Of a stretch of 5,391 nucleotides of DNA, positions 1 through 5,391 are shown piece after piece. Position numbers and translations under genes: made by a program. This DNA is from an uncultured Ignavibacteria bacterium (lineage in GTDB: Bacteria; Bacteroidota; Ignavibacteria; SZUA-365): assembly GCA_913060595.1 (NCBI GenBank), contig CAJXSA010000276.1, forward strand, positions 1 to 5,391, given 5' to 3'. The notes beneath the pieces are model-generated. The model saw only the letters and a program-made list of their open reading frames with translations, was not told the origin of the DNA and did no database searches. Every line of letters starts with the position of its first letter. Position 1 is the stretch's first letter.

Positions 1-762
1 CGTCACCGTCGTCCCTGTTCGGATCTCACCTCCCAGCGCGCGGACCTTATCGGTGAGCACCTCCGCAAGCCGTCCCACTCCCCCGCGGGGATAGAAATAA
101 TCCAGGTAGAGCGAGAAATAACTGAGTGCGAAAAAGGTGGGCGTTCCCCTGAAAAAATGCTGCGCGATGATGTCCCGCAATGAGGGATTGCCGATGATGC
201 TTTCCAGGGTGTCCTCGACCGGAGTGCTGAGCCGGTTGATTTTCCGCACGGTGAACAGGAATTTCGGGAGCCAGGGAAGCAGCTGCTTCATGAGGAAGTC
301 GCGATCCTGCTTCAAGTCCTTGAACACCGGGTTCTCCACGCCGTACAGAACGTCCATGTACTTCATGATTTTCCGGATAAGCGCAATGACCGCGTCGATT
401 TCCTCCGCGCTTTCCGGGTAAATCCTCGCGAGCATGTCGCGGTAGTCCTGCAGACTTTCGTGATCCCTGATATGCAGGATTTCCTTCTCGACGCCGACGG
501 ATACCGGGCTCTTCACCACCTCCAGCGGAATGCCGAGGTCCTGCAGCATCGGGAAAATGATGCCCGCGTCCTCGAGTGCACGCACGCCGGCGTCGAAGCG
601 GAAGCCGTTGTGGGTGAAGGTGCTGACCAGTCCGCCGCACTCGTCGTTCTTCTCGATGAGCAGGACGTGTCGACCTTCCCTCGAGAGATACGCCGCCGCA
701 GTCAGTCCGGCGATACCGCCCCCGACCACGATGGTGTCGTATTGAGATGCTCCCGTGCTCAT
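1..762 (-). CDS. NAD(P)/FAD-dependent oxidoreductase, phytoene-desaturase (CrtI)-like, C-terminus cut by window edge
   Basis: The reading frame starts at ATG 762 and stays open for 254 codons to the window edge, so the C-terminal part is missing (CrtI-like proteins usually run to about 500 residues). An N-terminal Rossmann fold is visible: IVVGGGIAGLTAAAYLSREG (residues 11-30), the FAD-ribose-binding acidic residue E37 in LIEKND, and a GG pair at 43-44. Later, YFYPRGGVGRLAEVL (222-236) and GGEIRTGTTV (244-253) match the conserved central block of CrtI, carotenoid isomerase and retinol saturase relatives. Such enzymes desaturate, isomerise or saturate polyene or isoprenoid chains with FAD. The substrate here is unknown, and genuine phytoene desaturation is not shown because no other carotenoid gene is visible. 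The start overlaps the SDR stop as ATGA and has no Shine-Dalgarno sequence, which points to translational coupling. The fold assignment is secure; the reaction is not. Confidence 0.9.
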   Translation of the reverse strand, partial: MSTGASQYDTIVVGGGIAGLTAAAYLSREGRHVLLIEKNDECGGLVSTFTHNGFRFDAGVRALEDAGIIFPMLQDLGIPLEVVKSPVSVGVEKEILHIRDHESLQDYRDMLARIYPESAEEIDAVIALIRKIMKYMDVLYGVENPVFKDLKQDRDFLMKQLLPWLPKFLFTVRKINRLSTPVEDTLESIIGNPSLRDIIAQHFFRGTPTFFALSYFSLYLDYFYPRGGVGRLAEVLTDKVRALGGEIRTGTTVT

Positions 763-1760
763 GCGGTCACTGGATTACTGTTGGACGCACGTTTTTCGGA
801 TGTGCCGCTTTGCAGGCCGCTCAGCGTGAGGCTTTTCTGCCAGAGCGCTCGGGCGAGATCGAGGTCGCGCGCGGGCGGTGCAGGTTTTTCTTCGGTGGTG
901 AGATTGAAAAAGCGCCCGGCAACACCGTCCAGCTCCTTTGAGACCCCGCAGTAATACAGCGCTTCTGCGGAAATATCCGTCGTTTTCAATGTGGGATCGA
1001 AGAACGTCTTCTTCCACCAGCGATACAGGGGGCCGTTCTCCTGTCCGGTATCGGTTTTCACGGCGCCGGGATGCACCGCGTTGATGGTGACGCCGGAGCC
1101 GCGGAAGTGTTCGGCGAACACGAGCATGGACAGCAGCTGCGAGGTTTTCGCAGCGCCGTAGCTGCGCAGTCCCGTGTAGCGGCGTTTCTTCCAGTTCATA
1201 TCGTCCAGGTTCAAACCCCACGCGGCGAAGCGGTGTCCTTCCGAGCTGACCAGGATAATTCTGCCTTTGTCCTGCGCTTTCAGCTTTTCCATCAGCAGGT
1301 AATTGATGATGAAGGATGAAAGGTGATGGACGACGAGCACGCGGTCGAGTCCGTCGGGGGTGATTTCCTGCGCGGTCAGGTACACGCCCGCGTTATGGAT
1401 CAGCACGTCGATGGGTGTCTCGCGCGCGGCCAGTTCGTGTGCTGCGCGATGGATGTCCTGCAGTACGCTCAGGTCGGCGAGCAGGAAGTCGCAGCGCACC
1501 CCGTACGTGTCTTCCATTTCCCTGCGCAGCGCTTCTGATTTTTGCTCGTTCCGGTTCACGCACAGCAGGTTGGCTCCCATGGATGCATATTTCCGCGCGG
1601 TGACATACCCTATCCCCGAGGTCGCCCCGGTGATGACGACCAGCTTTCCGTCGAAGCGATCGTCGCACAGCCGCGGCGGACGCCGGCTGTTGCGTATCAT
1701 GGCCAAGATGTCCTTCCACTGATACGCGCGGTAGTATTGCCATATTTTCCTGGCGCTCAT
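759..1760 (-). CDS. Short-chain dehydrogenase/reductase, retinol-dehydrogenase-like
   Basis: This is a 333-residue classical-type SDR that should use NAD(P)H to interconvert an alcohol and a ketone or aldehyde. Visible motifs are the cofactor loop TGATSGIG (44-51), NAG (123-125), the strand ending in serines S172/S173, the catalytic pair Y201 and K205 in YGAAK, and HPGAVKT (230-236). The blocks DGLDRVLVVHHLSSF and NLDDMNWKKRRYTGLRSYGAAK resemble retinol dehydrogenases (RDH11-14) and WWOX more than FabG-type reductases. The basic residue R70 after the second strand (VNRN) hints at NADP preference. One oddity is that the active-site Asn of the usual VNHLGHF block is His145. Residues 1-37 are an extension before the fold and the last 35 or so are a polar tail. 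The gene starts 9 bases after the NTF2-like gene and overlaps the FAD enzyme by 4 bases. No clear ribosome binding site precedes ATG 1760. The substrate is unknown. Confidence 0.93.
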   Translation of the reverse strand: MSARKIWQYYRAYQWKDILAMIRNSRRPPRLCDDRFDGKLVVITGATSGIGYVTARKYASMGANLLCVNRNEQKSEALRREMEDTYGVRCDFLLADLSVLQDIHRAAHELAARETPIDVLIHNAGVYLTAQEITPDGLDRVLVVHHLSSFIINYLLMEKLKAQDKGRIILVSSEGHRFAAWGLNLDDMNWKKRRYTGLRSYGAAKTSQLLSMLVFAEHFRGSGVTINAVHPGAVKTDTGQENGPLYRWWKKTFFDPTLKTTDISAEALYYCGVSKELDGVAGRFFNLTTEEKPAPPARDLDLARALWQKSLTLSGLQSGTSEKRASNSNPVTA

Positions 1761-1769
1761 CGCAGCAGA

Positions 1770-2333
1770 TCAGCCGAATTTTTTATGCATGAATTTCCTG
1801 TACGCCTTGCCGAAACGCGGGATGTTGTCAAAGATGTCACCCCACAGGTCGTAGTAATCCCGCTGCTCGGCGATTTTCCCGTGTTCGTTCAGCGTCAGCC
1901 TGCTGCAGCCATACAGCACCGAACTGGGATATTTCTTGTACGCGATGGTCATCTCCCATTCGATGAAGATGACGTTGCCCTGCATCGCGCCCCGGACCAC
2001 CTTCATGGTCAGATCCTGCGAGCGCGCGGTCAGGCGCTCGGTCATCGCCCGGAAATCGTCGATGCCCCGCACCTCCTGTATCGAGTCGCGAAAGATGATG
2101 TTTTCGTCGTAATACGGGAGAATGTGTGACCAATCCGGCCGGCCCTGTGTATTATAGGTCTTCGACCAGAGTTCCGTAATAGCGTCCAGGTCAAGTGTTT
2201 TGTGGGGGAAGTCGTCCTGCAGCATGCGACTCTGTTCTGTATGATACCACTGTTCCGGGATGTGCTGGCCAATCCCTCGCCGGATGTCCATCCGCTGGCG
2301 CAGCGAGGTGTTTCTCTGTGTGGCGATGCGCAT
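1770..2333 (-). CDS. NTF2-like / SnoaL-like domain protein
   Basis: From the first ATG the product has 187 residues. From about residue 45 it reads as a cone-shaped NTF2/SnoaL fold: a helix (ITELWSKTYNTQGRPDW), then YYDENIIFRDSIQEVRGIDDF, a strand with MQGNVIFIEWEMTIAY, GCSRLTLNEHGKIAEQRDYYD, and a basic tail FGKAYRKFMHKKFG. Family members include small isomerases, cyclases, epoxide hydrolases and non-catalytic binding proteins, so the reaction cannot be named. Candidate acid/base residues are the D/R pair in FRDS and in QRDYYD. It is first in a three-gene cassette with an SDR and a CrtI-like FAD enzyme, which suggests a step on, or binding of, the same hydrophobic substrate. The start is uncertain. 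ATG 2333 lies about 20 bases after the predicted transcription start. ATG 2291 and ATG 2225 (MLQDDFP, 151 residues, weak AGAG upstream) are alternatives, and the basic, domain-free first 36 residues make 2225 attractive. Confidence 0.85.
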   Translation of the reverse strand: MRIATQRNTSLRQRMDIRRGIGQHIPEQWYHTEQSRMLQDDFPHKTLDLDAITELWSKTYNTQGRPDWSHILPYYDENIIFRDSIQEVRGIDDFRAMTERLTARSQDLTMKVVRGAMQGNVIFIEWEMTIAYKKYPSSVLYGCSRLTLNEHGKIAEQRDYYDLWGDIFDNIPRFGKAYRKFMHKKFG

Positions 2334-2359
2334 GGGAATGCGTCATCAATGTACGCGGA

Positions 2360-2388
2360 ACGATAGCAAATTAGGACATGAATGTCAA
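2360..2388 (-). promoter_or_regulatory. Sigma70-like promoter of the NTF2-SDR-FAD cassette
   Basis: Read on the minus strand, a perfect TTGACA (2388-2383) is followed by an optimal 17-base spacer (2382-2366) and TATCGT (2365-2360), which matches TATAAT at 4 of 6 positions. Transcription would begin near 2354-2352, about 20 bases before the first ATG of the NTF2-like gene. The site sits in the 97-base gap after the radical SAM stop, in DNA more AT-rich than its surroundings. I see no strong terminator between that stop and the promoter, so read-through is possible. If the host is a Bacteroidota member with a divergent housekeeping sigma factor, the match could mean less. Confidence 0.6.
2375..2386. 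promoter_or_regulatory. 12-base perfect palindrome over the -35 box, candidate operator
   Basis: GACAT-GA-ATGTC is a perfect dyad with 5-base arms. It covers four bases of the -35 hexamer and the start of the spacer, where a bound repressor, or a MerR-type activator acting in the spacer, could control the cassette. No regulator gene is in the window. The dyad is short, so chance is a real alternative. Confidence 0.3.
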
Positions 2389-2430
2389 CAATTCTGAACG
2401 GGTTCGTGGACGAGGTGCGGATGCTGTTGG

Positions 2431-3909
2431 CTAAGGAGAATATCCACCTTGTGTACGGGACGCACTCCCGGGCGAATGCACCCGGTGCCAGATCGGGAGC
2501 AGGGCCATGAACGCGCGATTGACCGCATCAGATTTGCCAATATATCGGCGAAGAAGTTTGCGGAGACGCACGTGCAGGGGCAGTTGCCCTCTGCTCACAC
2601 GCCATTCGAAAAGATCATATGCGCGCTGCACCTTGCGGCGCGGGAATTCCGGCAGATCGAGATAGGCGCTGCGGCGTTCGGATTTCAGTTCCTGCCCCTC
2701 CGGGACTAATCCGCGGTCGATGCAGATGCGATGAAGCTCGGTACCCGGATATGGATAAAAAATGGATGTGAGTGTTTCCACCGGACGGGCTTCCCGGTTA
2801 AGCCGCACAGTCTCCAAATGATCCGCCGGCGTTTCCCCCGGAATACCGATCATATTGAACAAACTGATCGCGATGCCATGTTTTCGCGCGAGTGCGACGA
2901 CGTCCCGGAATTCTTCGTTGGTATAATCCCGGCGAAGCACGTCTCTCCTGACGCGCTCGCTCCCCGCTTCGAGTCCTATGTTCAGATGCCGGATGTTGGC
3001 CTCTGCCAGCGCACGAAACAGCGCGTCGTCGTTTGCCCGCCGTGTTATACGGAAATTGCAGCGAAAGCGGAGCGGCTGCCGCAGGCTGGTGTTGTAGCGC
3101 TTCAAAGCCGCGCACAGTCGATGCGACCATTCTATGTCCGCTGTGATGGTGTCGGTCTCCAGGAAAACGGTGTGTCTATGCGCTTCGGCATCGCTGCGGA
3201 CTTCCTCGATTTCCGCGACGATGCGCTCCGGCGCACGAAAGCGCACATAGCGTCCCTCGGAGAGACAGTGCAGCGCATGATTCGAACAGTAGGTACAGCG
3301 ATGCGGACAGCCGCGCCCAAGCAGCACCGTGGGCAGATACGGGTCTGAGCTGTCCACCCAGCGCCTCCACATTTCCCTGTCCGGAAAAGGCAGGGCGTCG
3401 AGATCCTGGATGAACGCCCTGTTCGAGTTCTTCTCCATGGATCCGTCCTCGCGCCGCAGCCACATGTTCGGGATGCCGGAAACCTTTCGGGTTACAGAAA
3501 GCTGCGCGGCGAGTTCCCGCATCGGATACTCCCCTTCACTGACACACACAGCGTTGTATACGCTGCTTTCGGCGGATTCCGGACTGAGGGACACGTGGGG
3601 ACCGCCGATCACGAGAAACGCATCCGGATACGCGTGGCGAATGTGGCGGGCGATGCGGTCGATGAACGGAAACTGCGTGGAAACGCAGGTCATCGCGACC
3701 ATGTCCGGAGCAAATCGCTGCATCGTTTCTTCAACTGCGCTGCGTGCTTTTCCTTCGTGCTCCCCGCTGAGTACCAGCAGTTCCGTGACGTGCCCGGCCT
3801 CCTTCAGCACAGCCGAGATATACGATATCCCGAATTGAAGTTGGCCCTGTCCCAGCAGGCCATGCCGCGAAACCGCGCGTTCGACGGAATGTACAAACAG
3901 AATGTTCAT
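2431..3909 (-). CDS. B12-binding-domain radical SAM protein
   Basis: This 492-residue protein has the usual two-part layout of cobalamin-dependent radical SAM enzymes. Residues 1 to about 140 form a Rossmann-like B12-binding domain: MNILFVHSVE, GISYISAVLKEAGH (27-40), VAMTCVSTQFPF (71-82), VIGGPHVSLSP (100-110) and SEGEYPMREL (124-133). The DxHxxG lower-ligand motif is absent, as is common in this class, so cobalamin would bind base-off. Residues from about 195 form the radical SAM barrel with C201, C205 and C208 (CPHRCTYC) as 4Fe-4S ligands, followed by LNIGLEAGSERV (309-320) and IGIPGET (354-360). The C-terminal 100 residues are basic and unrecognised. Family members methylate unactivated carbons or do other difficult radical chemistry on lipids, natural products or tetrapyrroles (BchE-like). 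The substrate here is unknown. ATG 3909 is the earliest possible start because an in-frame TGA lies two codons upstream. Its ribosome binding site is weak. Confidence 0.92.
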   Translation of the reverse strand: MNILFVHSVERAVSRHGLLGQGQLQFGISYISAVLKEAGHVTELLVLSGEHEGKARSAVEETMQRFAPDMVAMTCVSTQFPFIDRIARHIRHAYPDAFLVIGGPHVSLSPESAESSVYNAVCVSEGEYPMRELAAQLSVTRKVSGIPNMWLRREDGSMEKNSNRAFIQDLDALPFPDREMWRRWVDSSDPYLPTVLLGRGCPHRCTYCSNHALHCLSEGRYVRFRAPERIVAEIEEVRSDAEAHRHTVFLETDTITADIEWSHRLCAALKRYNTSLRQPLRFRCNFRITRRANDDALFRALAEANIRHLNIGLEAGSERVRRDVLRRDYTNEEFRDVVALARKHGIAISLFNMIGIPGETPADHLETVRLNREARPVETLTSIFYPYPGTELHRICIDRGLVPEGQELKSERRSAYLDLPEFPRRKVQRAYDLFEWRVSRGQLPLHVRLRKLLRRYIGKSDAVNRAFMALLPIWHRVHSPGSASRTQGGYSP

Positions 3910-3920
3910 GCGTCACTCAT

Positions 3921-3942
3921 CGTACGTTCATTTGAATGTACG
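3921..3942. promoter_or_regulatory. 22-base near-perfect palindrome upstream of the radical SAM gene
   Basis: The arms CGTACGTTCA and TGAATGTACG flank a central TT; 9 of 10 pairs match. It begins 12 bases upstream of the radical SAM ATG. On the minus-strand transcript the one non-matching pair is A-C, so an RNA hairpin would be imperfect, and no U-run follows. This favours a protein-binding DNA site, of the size TetR-like or similar dimeric regulators use, over a terminator. A further dyad, TTCAT-C-ATGAA (3945-3955), lies beside it. No confident -35/-10 pair could be assigned around it. Confidence 0.45.
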
Positions 3943-3967
3943 TATTCATCATGAACCATGGGAAAGT

Positions 3968-4540
3968 TCAGCCGAGCTTCTGCACTTCCCGGTAGCGGAA
4001 GCAATCGGTGGTGTGATCGTTGACCATACCGACGGCCTGCATGAAAGCGTAGCAGATGGTTGATCCGACAAAGTTGAAGCCGCGTTTCTTGAGGTCTTTG
4101 CTCATCCGGTCGGACAGTGCCGTGCTCGCGGGCAGTTCGGCCATGGACGTCCAGGCGTTCTGCACGGGCGTGCCGTCCACGAAGCTCCAGAGATAGCTGT
4201 CCAGCGAGCCGAACTCTTCCCGTATCCGCAGCACCGCGCGGGCATTCCGTATCGCGGAGTCAATTTTCAGTCGATTGCGAACGATGCCGGCATCCGCGAG
4301 CAGCCGCTGTTTGTCCGCATCGTTGTATGCCGCAACGCACTCGACTTCGAAATTGTCAAACGCCTTCCGGTAGTTCTCCCGCTTCTTGAGAATGGTACTC
4401 CAGCTGAGTCCGGCCTGCGCCCCTTCGAGAATGAGAAATTCGAACAGCAGGCGATCGTCGTGTACGGGCACGCCCCACTCCTCGTCGTGATAGGCGACGT
4501 AGAAGGGATCAGTTCCGCACCATTCGCAGCGATGTATCAT
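3968..4540 (-). CDS. tag: DNA-3-methyladenine glycosylase I
   Basis: The product removes 3-methyladenine from alkylated DNA, starting base excision repair in the cytoplasm. From ATG 4540 it has 190 residues, close to the 187 of E. coli Tag, and aligns along its length: MIHRCEWCG, DPFYVAYHDEEWGVP, LEGAQAGLSWSTILKKRENY, DAGIVRNRLKIDSAIRNARA, LWSFVDGTP, KKRGFNFVGSTICYAFMQAVGMVNDH. The zinc ligands known from E. coli Tag are all present: C5 and H18 near the N-terminus, and H176 and C180 in NDHTTDC. The catalytic-pocket glutamate is E39 in LEG, and the aromatic base-stacking residues Y17 and W47 are kept. I chose ATG 4540 rather than in-frame ATG 4579 because GGAG lies 7 bases before it and the family begins at this point; the 13 extra residues match nothing in the family. 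It follows the DUF2938 gene by 68 bases. Confidence 0.95.
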   Translation of the reverse strand: MIHRCEWCGTDPFYVAYHDEEWGVPVHDDRLLFEFLILEGAQAGLSWSTILKKRENYRKAFDNFEVECVAAYNDADKQRLLADAGIVRNRLKIDSAIRNARAVLRIREEFGSLDSYLWSFVDGTPVQNAWTSMAELPASTALSDRMSKDLKKRGFNFVGSTICYAFMQAVGMVNDHTTDCFRYREVQKLG

Positions 4541-4547
4541 GAGGATA

Positions 4548-4551
4548 CTCC
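4548..4551 (-). promoter_or_regulatory. Ribosome binding site fixing the tag start
   Basis: GGAG on the minus strand lies 7 bases before ATG 4540. The alternative upstream ATG at 4579 has AGGA only 1 base away, too close to be used, so this site decides for the shorter, family-length product. Confidence 0.6.
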
Positions 4552-4608
4552 AGTCATTGTCAAGTGGGACATCTGCCATTTCCTGCCTGTTTCATCTGGA
4601 AGCATGGC

Positions 4609-5100
4609 TTACTTCAGGAGGACGACCATTGTCATCCCAAGGGCAAAGAAGATGTGGTTCGCCAGGCTGCTCAAGAAGCTCTTTTTCGCGTTCTCCGACT
4701 TCATGCCGCAAAGCCCCTGTCCCATACTGGGATACACGACGAAACAGGATGCTGCAGTGGTTGCCACACCGTAGAGAAACAGCCACAGAGGCGGTGTGAT
4801 TTCGCCGAATCCAAGGCTCCAGCCAAGCAAAAACGGCACCGCGAGTCCAACACCAATACCGTAATGCGCAAGGTACCCGATGAAAATTTCATTCGCCACC
4901 AGTTTCATCTCTCCCGGGTCGTTGTATCGGAATTGTCCACGCATCCACCCGCCAACCATTCTCCCGATCATGCGGACATCAATTTTCGCCAGAAAACCTG
5001 GTCGAGAGAACGCACTGTTCAGTATGTCCATCGTGAGAGTCCCCGCGATGCCCGCGACGACTCCGGTGATGAGAATATCCATGGTGTCAATAGTCGACAT
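4609..5100 (-). CDS. DUF2938-type integral membrane protein
   Basis: This 163-residue protein has four likely membrane segments: about 8-25 (ILITGVVAGIAGTLTMDIL), 72-93 (IFIGYLAHYGIGVGLAVPFLLG), 104-123 (PLWLFLYGVATTAASCFVVY) and 145-162 (SLANHIFFALGMTMVVLL). It resembles the DUF2938 family in the GR-x-VGGW-x-RGQF segment (46-57), AHYGIG (79-84), the YPSMGQGLCG loop (123-132) and the His-containing last helix. No function is established for the family. Recurring histidines inside the membrane (H79, H149) are the only candidate functional residues I see. It starts 18 bases after the OsmC-like stop, with GGGAG 9 bases upstream of ATG 5100, so it is almost certainly co-transcribed with that gene. 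In-frame ATG 5082 has no ribosome binding site. The family call comes from remembered motifs and is less certain than the membrane topology. Confidence 0.8.
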   Translation of the reverse strand: MSTIDTMDILITGVVAGIAGTLTMDILNSAFSRPGFLAKIDVRMIGRMVGGWMRGQFRYNDPGEMKLVANEIFIGYLAHYGIGVGLAVPFLLGWSLGFGEITPPLWLFLYGVATTAASCFVVYPSMGQGLCGMKSENAKKSFLSSLANHIFFALGMTMVVLLK

Positions 5101-5109
5101 GCATGACAG

Positions 5110-5114
5110 CTCCC
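5110..5114 (-). promoter_or_regulatory. Ribosome binding site of the DUF2938-type gene
   Basis: GGGAG on the minus strand sits in the 18-base gap just after the OsmC-like stop. It is 9 bases before ATG 5100 and 5 bases before a second ATG at 5104, which opens only a five-codon frame (MHVDY, stop). Confidence 0.5.
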
Positions 5115-5118
5115 GCGT

Positions 5119-5391
5119 TTACGCGCCGGTGAGGGTATACGAGGTCTCGATGACCGTATTCCCTTTTATCATCTGCCAGACGGGACAGTACATTTCCTCG
5201 GTCAGCTGCAGCGCTTTCGCGATGTCCTCATCGGTCGCATCGGCCGAGGTCAGCTCGAATGCGAGAGTGATGTGATCGAGCTTGACCGGGGGCTCCTGCG
5301 TGCGCCTGCCGCGCGCATTCACTTTCAAATTCCCGACACTCTTTCCCATCCGGCGCAGACTGAAGGCCATGGCCGTGCCGCTGCAGCCCGC
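5119..5391 (-). CDS. OsmC/YhfA-family protein, N-terminus cut by window edge
   Basis: The frame is open from the window edge, giving the last 90 residues of a protein normally about 135-145 long. It begins AGCSGTAMAFSLRRMGK, the helix carrying the first conserved cysteine (C3 of the fragment), then has a beta segment (VNARGRRTQEPPVKLDHITL), AFELTSA, and DEDIAKALQLTEEMYCPVWQMI with the second conserved cysteine (C69) in YCPV. It ends with the usual strand VIETSYTLTGA. OsmC and Ohr proteins use this cysteine pair to reduce organic or lipid hydroperoxides. The short VNARGRR-x-x-EPP segment is closer to the YhfA-like branch, whose substrate is not settled. The true start lies outside the window; the internal ATG 5370 falls after the first cysteine and is not the start. 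It leads directly into the DUF2938-type gene. Confidence 0.9.
   Translation of the reverse strand, partial: AGCSGTAMAFSLRRMGKSVGNLKVNARGRRTQEPPVKLDHITLAFELTSADATDEDIAKALQLTEEMYCPVWQMIKGNTVIETSYTLTGA

Noticed and set aside
47..640. 197-codon minus-strand open frame
   Set aside because: It lies in another frame of the FAD oxidoreductase, whose frame shows clear Rossmann and CrtI motifs; the product is Arg/His/Gly-rich with no recognisable domain.
759..762. Frameshift between the SDR and FAD genes
   Set aside because: The ATGA overlap joins two complete, different protein families, with a full SDR end and a standard FAD-binding N-terminus, so it is ordinary translational coupling.
1542..2129. 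195-codon plus-strand open frame
   Set aside because: It is antisense to the SDR and NTF2-like genes, spans their junction and has no recognisable motif; long antisense frames are expected in GC-rich coding DNA.
2433..2709. AAGGAG at 2433-2438 on the plus strand followed by a TTG-started frame at 2449
   Set aside because: The ribosome-binding-like string falls on the radical SAM stop codon region, and the frame is antisense to that gene's C-terminus with no protein motif; chance.
2731..3348. 205-codon plus-strand open frame
   Set aside because: It is antisense to the radical SAM barrel, including the CxxxCxxC region, and has no recognisable domain.
3919..3947. TACGAT (3924-3919) as a -10 box for the radical SAM gene
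   Set aside because: The hexamer 17 bases upstream shares nothing with TTGACA, there is no extended -10 TG, and the transcript would start only about 3 bases before the ATG.
4535..4563. TTGACA on the minus strand at 4563-4558 as a promoter for tag
   Set aside because: At 16-18 bases downstream the hexamers match TATAAT poorly and would fall on or inside the tag start codon.
4596..4618. Imperfect hairpin at the end of the DUF2938-type gene as a terminator
   Set aside because: The stem is only AAGC/GCTT plus a short outer pair, overlaps the stop codon and has no T-run; a transcript into tag is more likely.

Overview
All seven genes in this 5.4 kb window lie on the minus strand, so the window reads right to left. 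It is dense: the largest gap is about 100 bases, and no stretch over 300 bases lacks a gene. I see no rRNA, tRNA, CRISPR array, insertion sequence or phage gene. The DNA is moderately GC-rich. Several starts (FAD enzyme, SDR, NTF2-like protein and, less clearly, the radical SAM gene) lack a good Shine-Dalgarno sequence, while two others have GGAG or GGGAG. The gene content fits a free-living bacterium. The weak Shine-Dalgarno use would suit the Bacteroidota/Chlorobiota side of the tree, but no taxonomic marker is present, so this is only a suggestion.

Right part (5391 to about 3968): the C-terminal part of an OsmC-family thiol peroxidase-like protein, a four-helix DUF2938-type membrane protein 18 bases downstream, then DNA-3-methyladenine glycosylase I (Tag). 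The spacing suggests one transcription unit with a stress and repair flavour. Middle (3909-2431): a stand-alone cobalamin-binding-domain radical SAM enzyme of unknown substrate. It is preceded by a 58-base gap that is largely made of dyad-symmetric DNA and may be an operator.

Left part (2388-1): a compact cassette behind its own sigma70-like promoter, with an exact TTGACA, a 17-base spacer and TATCGT. It encodes an NTF2/SnoaL-like protein, a retinol-dehydrogenase-like short-chain dehydrogenase (SDR) and a CrtI/phytoene-desaturase-like FAD oxidoreductase cut by the window edge. The genes are separated by 9 bases and then by a 4-base ATGA overlap, so they are very probably co-expressed. An NTF2-fold protein, an SDR and a CrtI-type FAD enzyme together suggest redox tailoring of a hydrophobic substrate such as an isoprenoid, carotenoid-like molecule or lipid. 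The substrate cannot be read from the sequence. This cassette, with its promoter and the dyad over the -35 region, is the best candidate for an undescribed system here. The neighbouring radical SAM gene may or may not belong to it.
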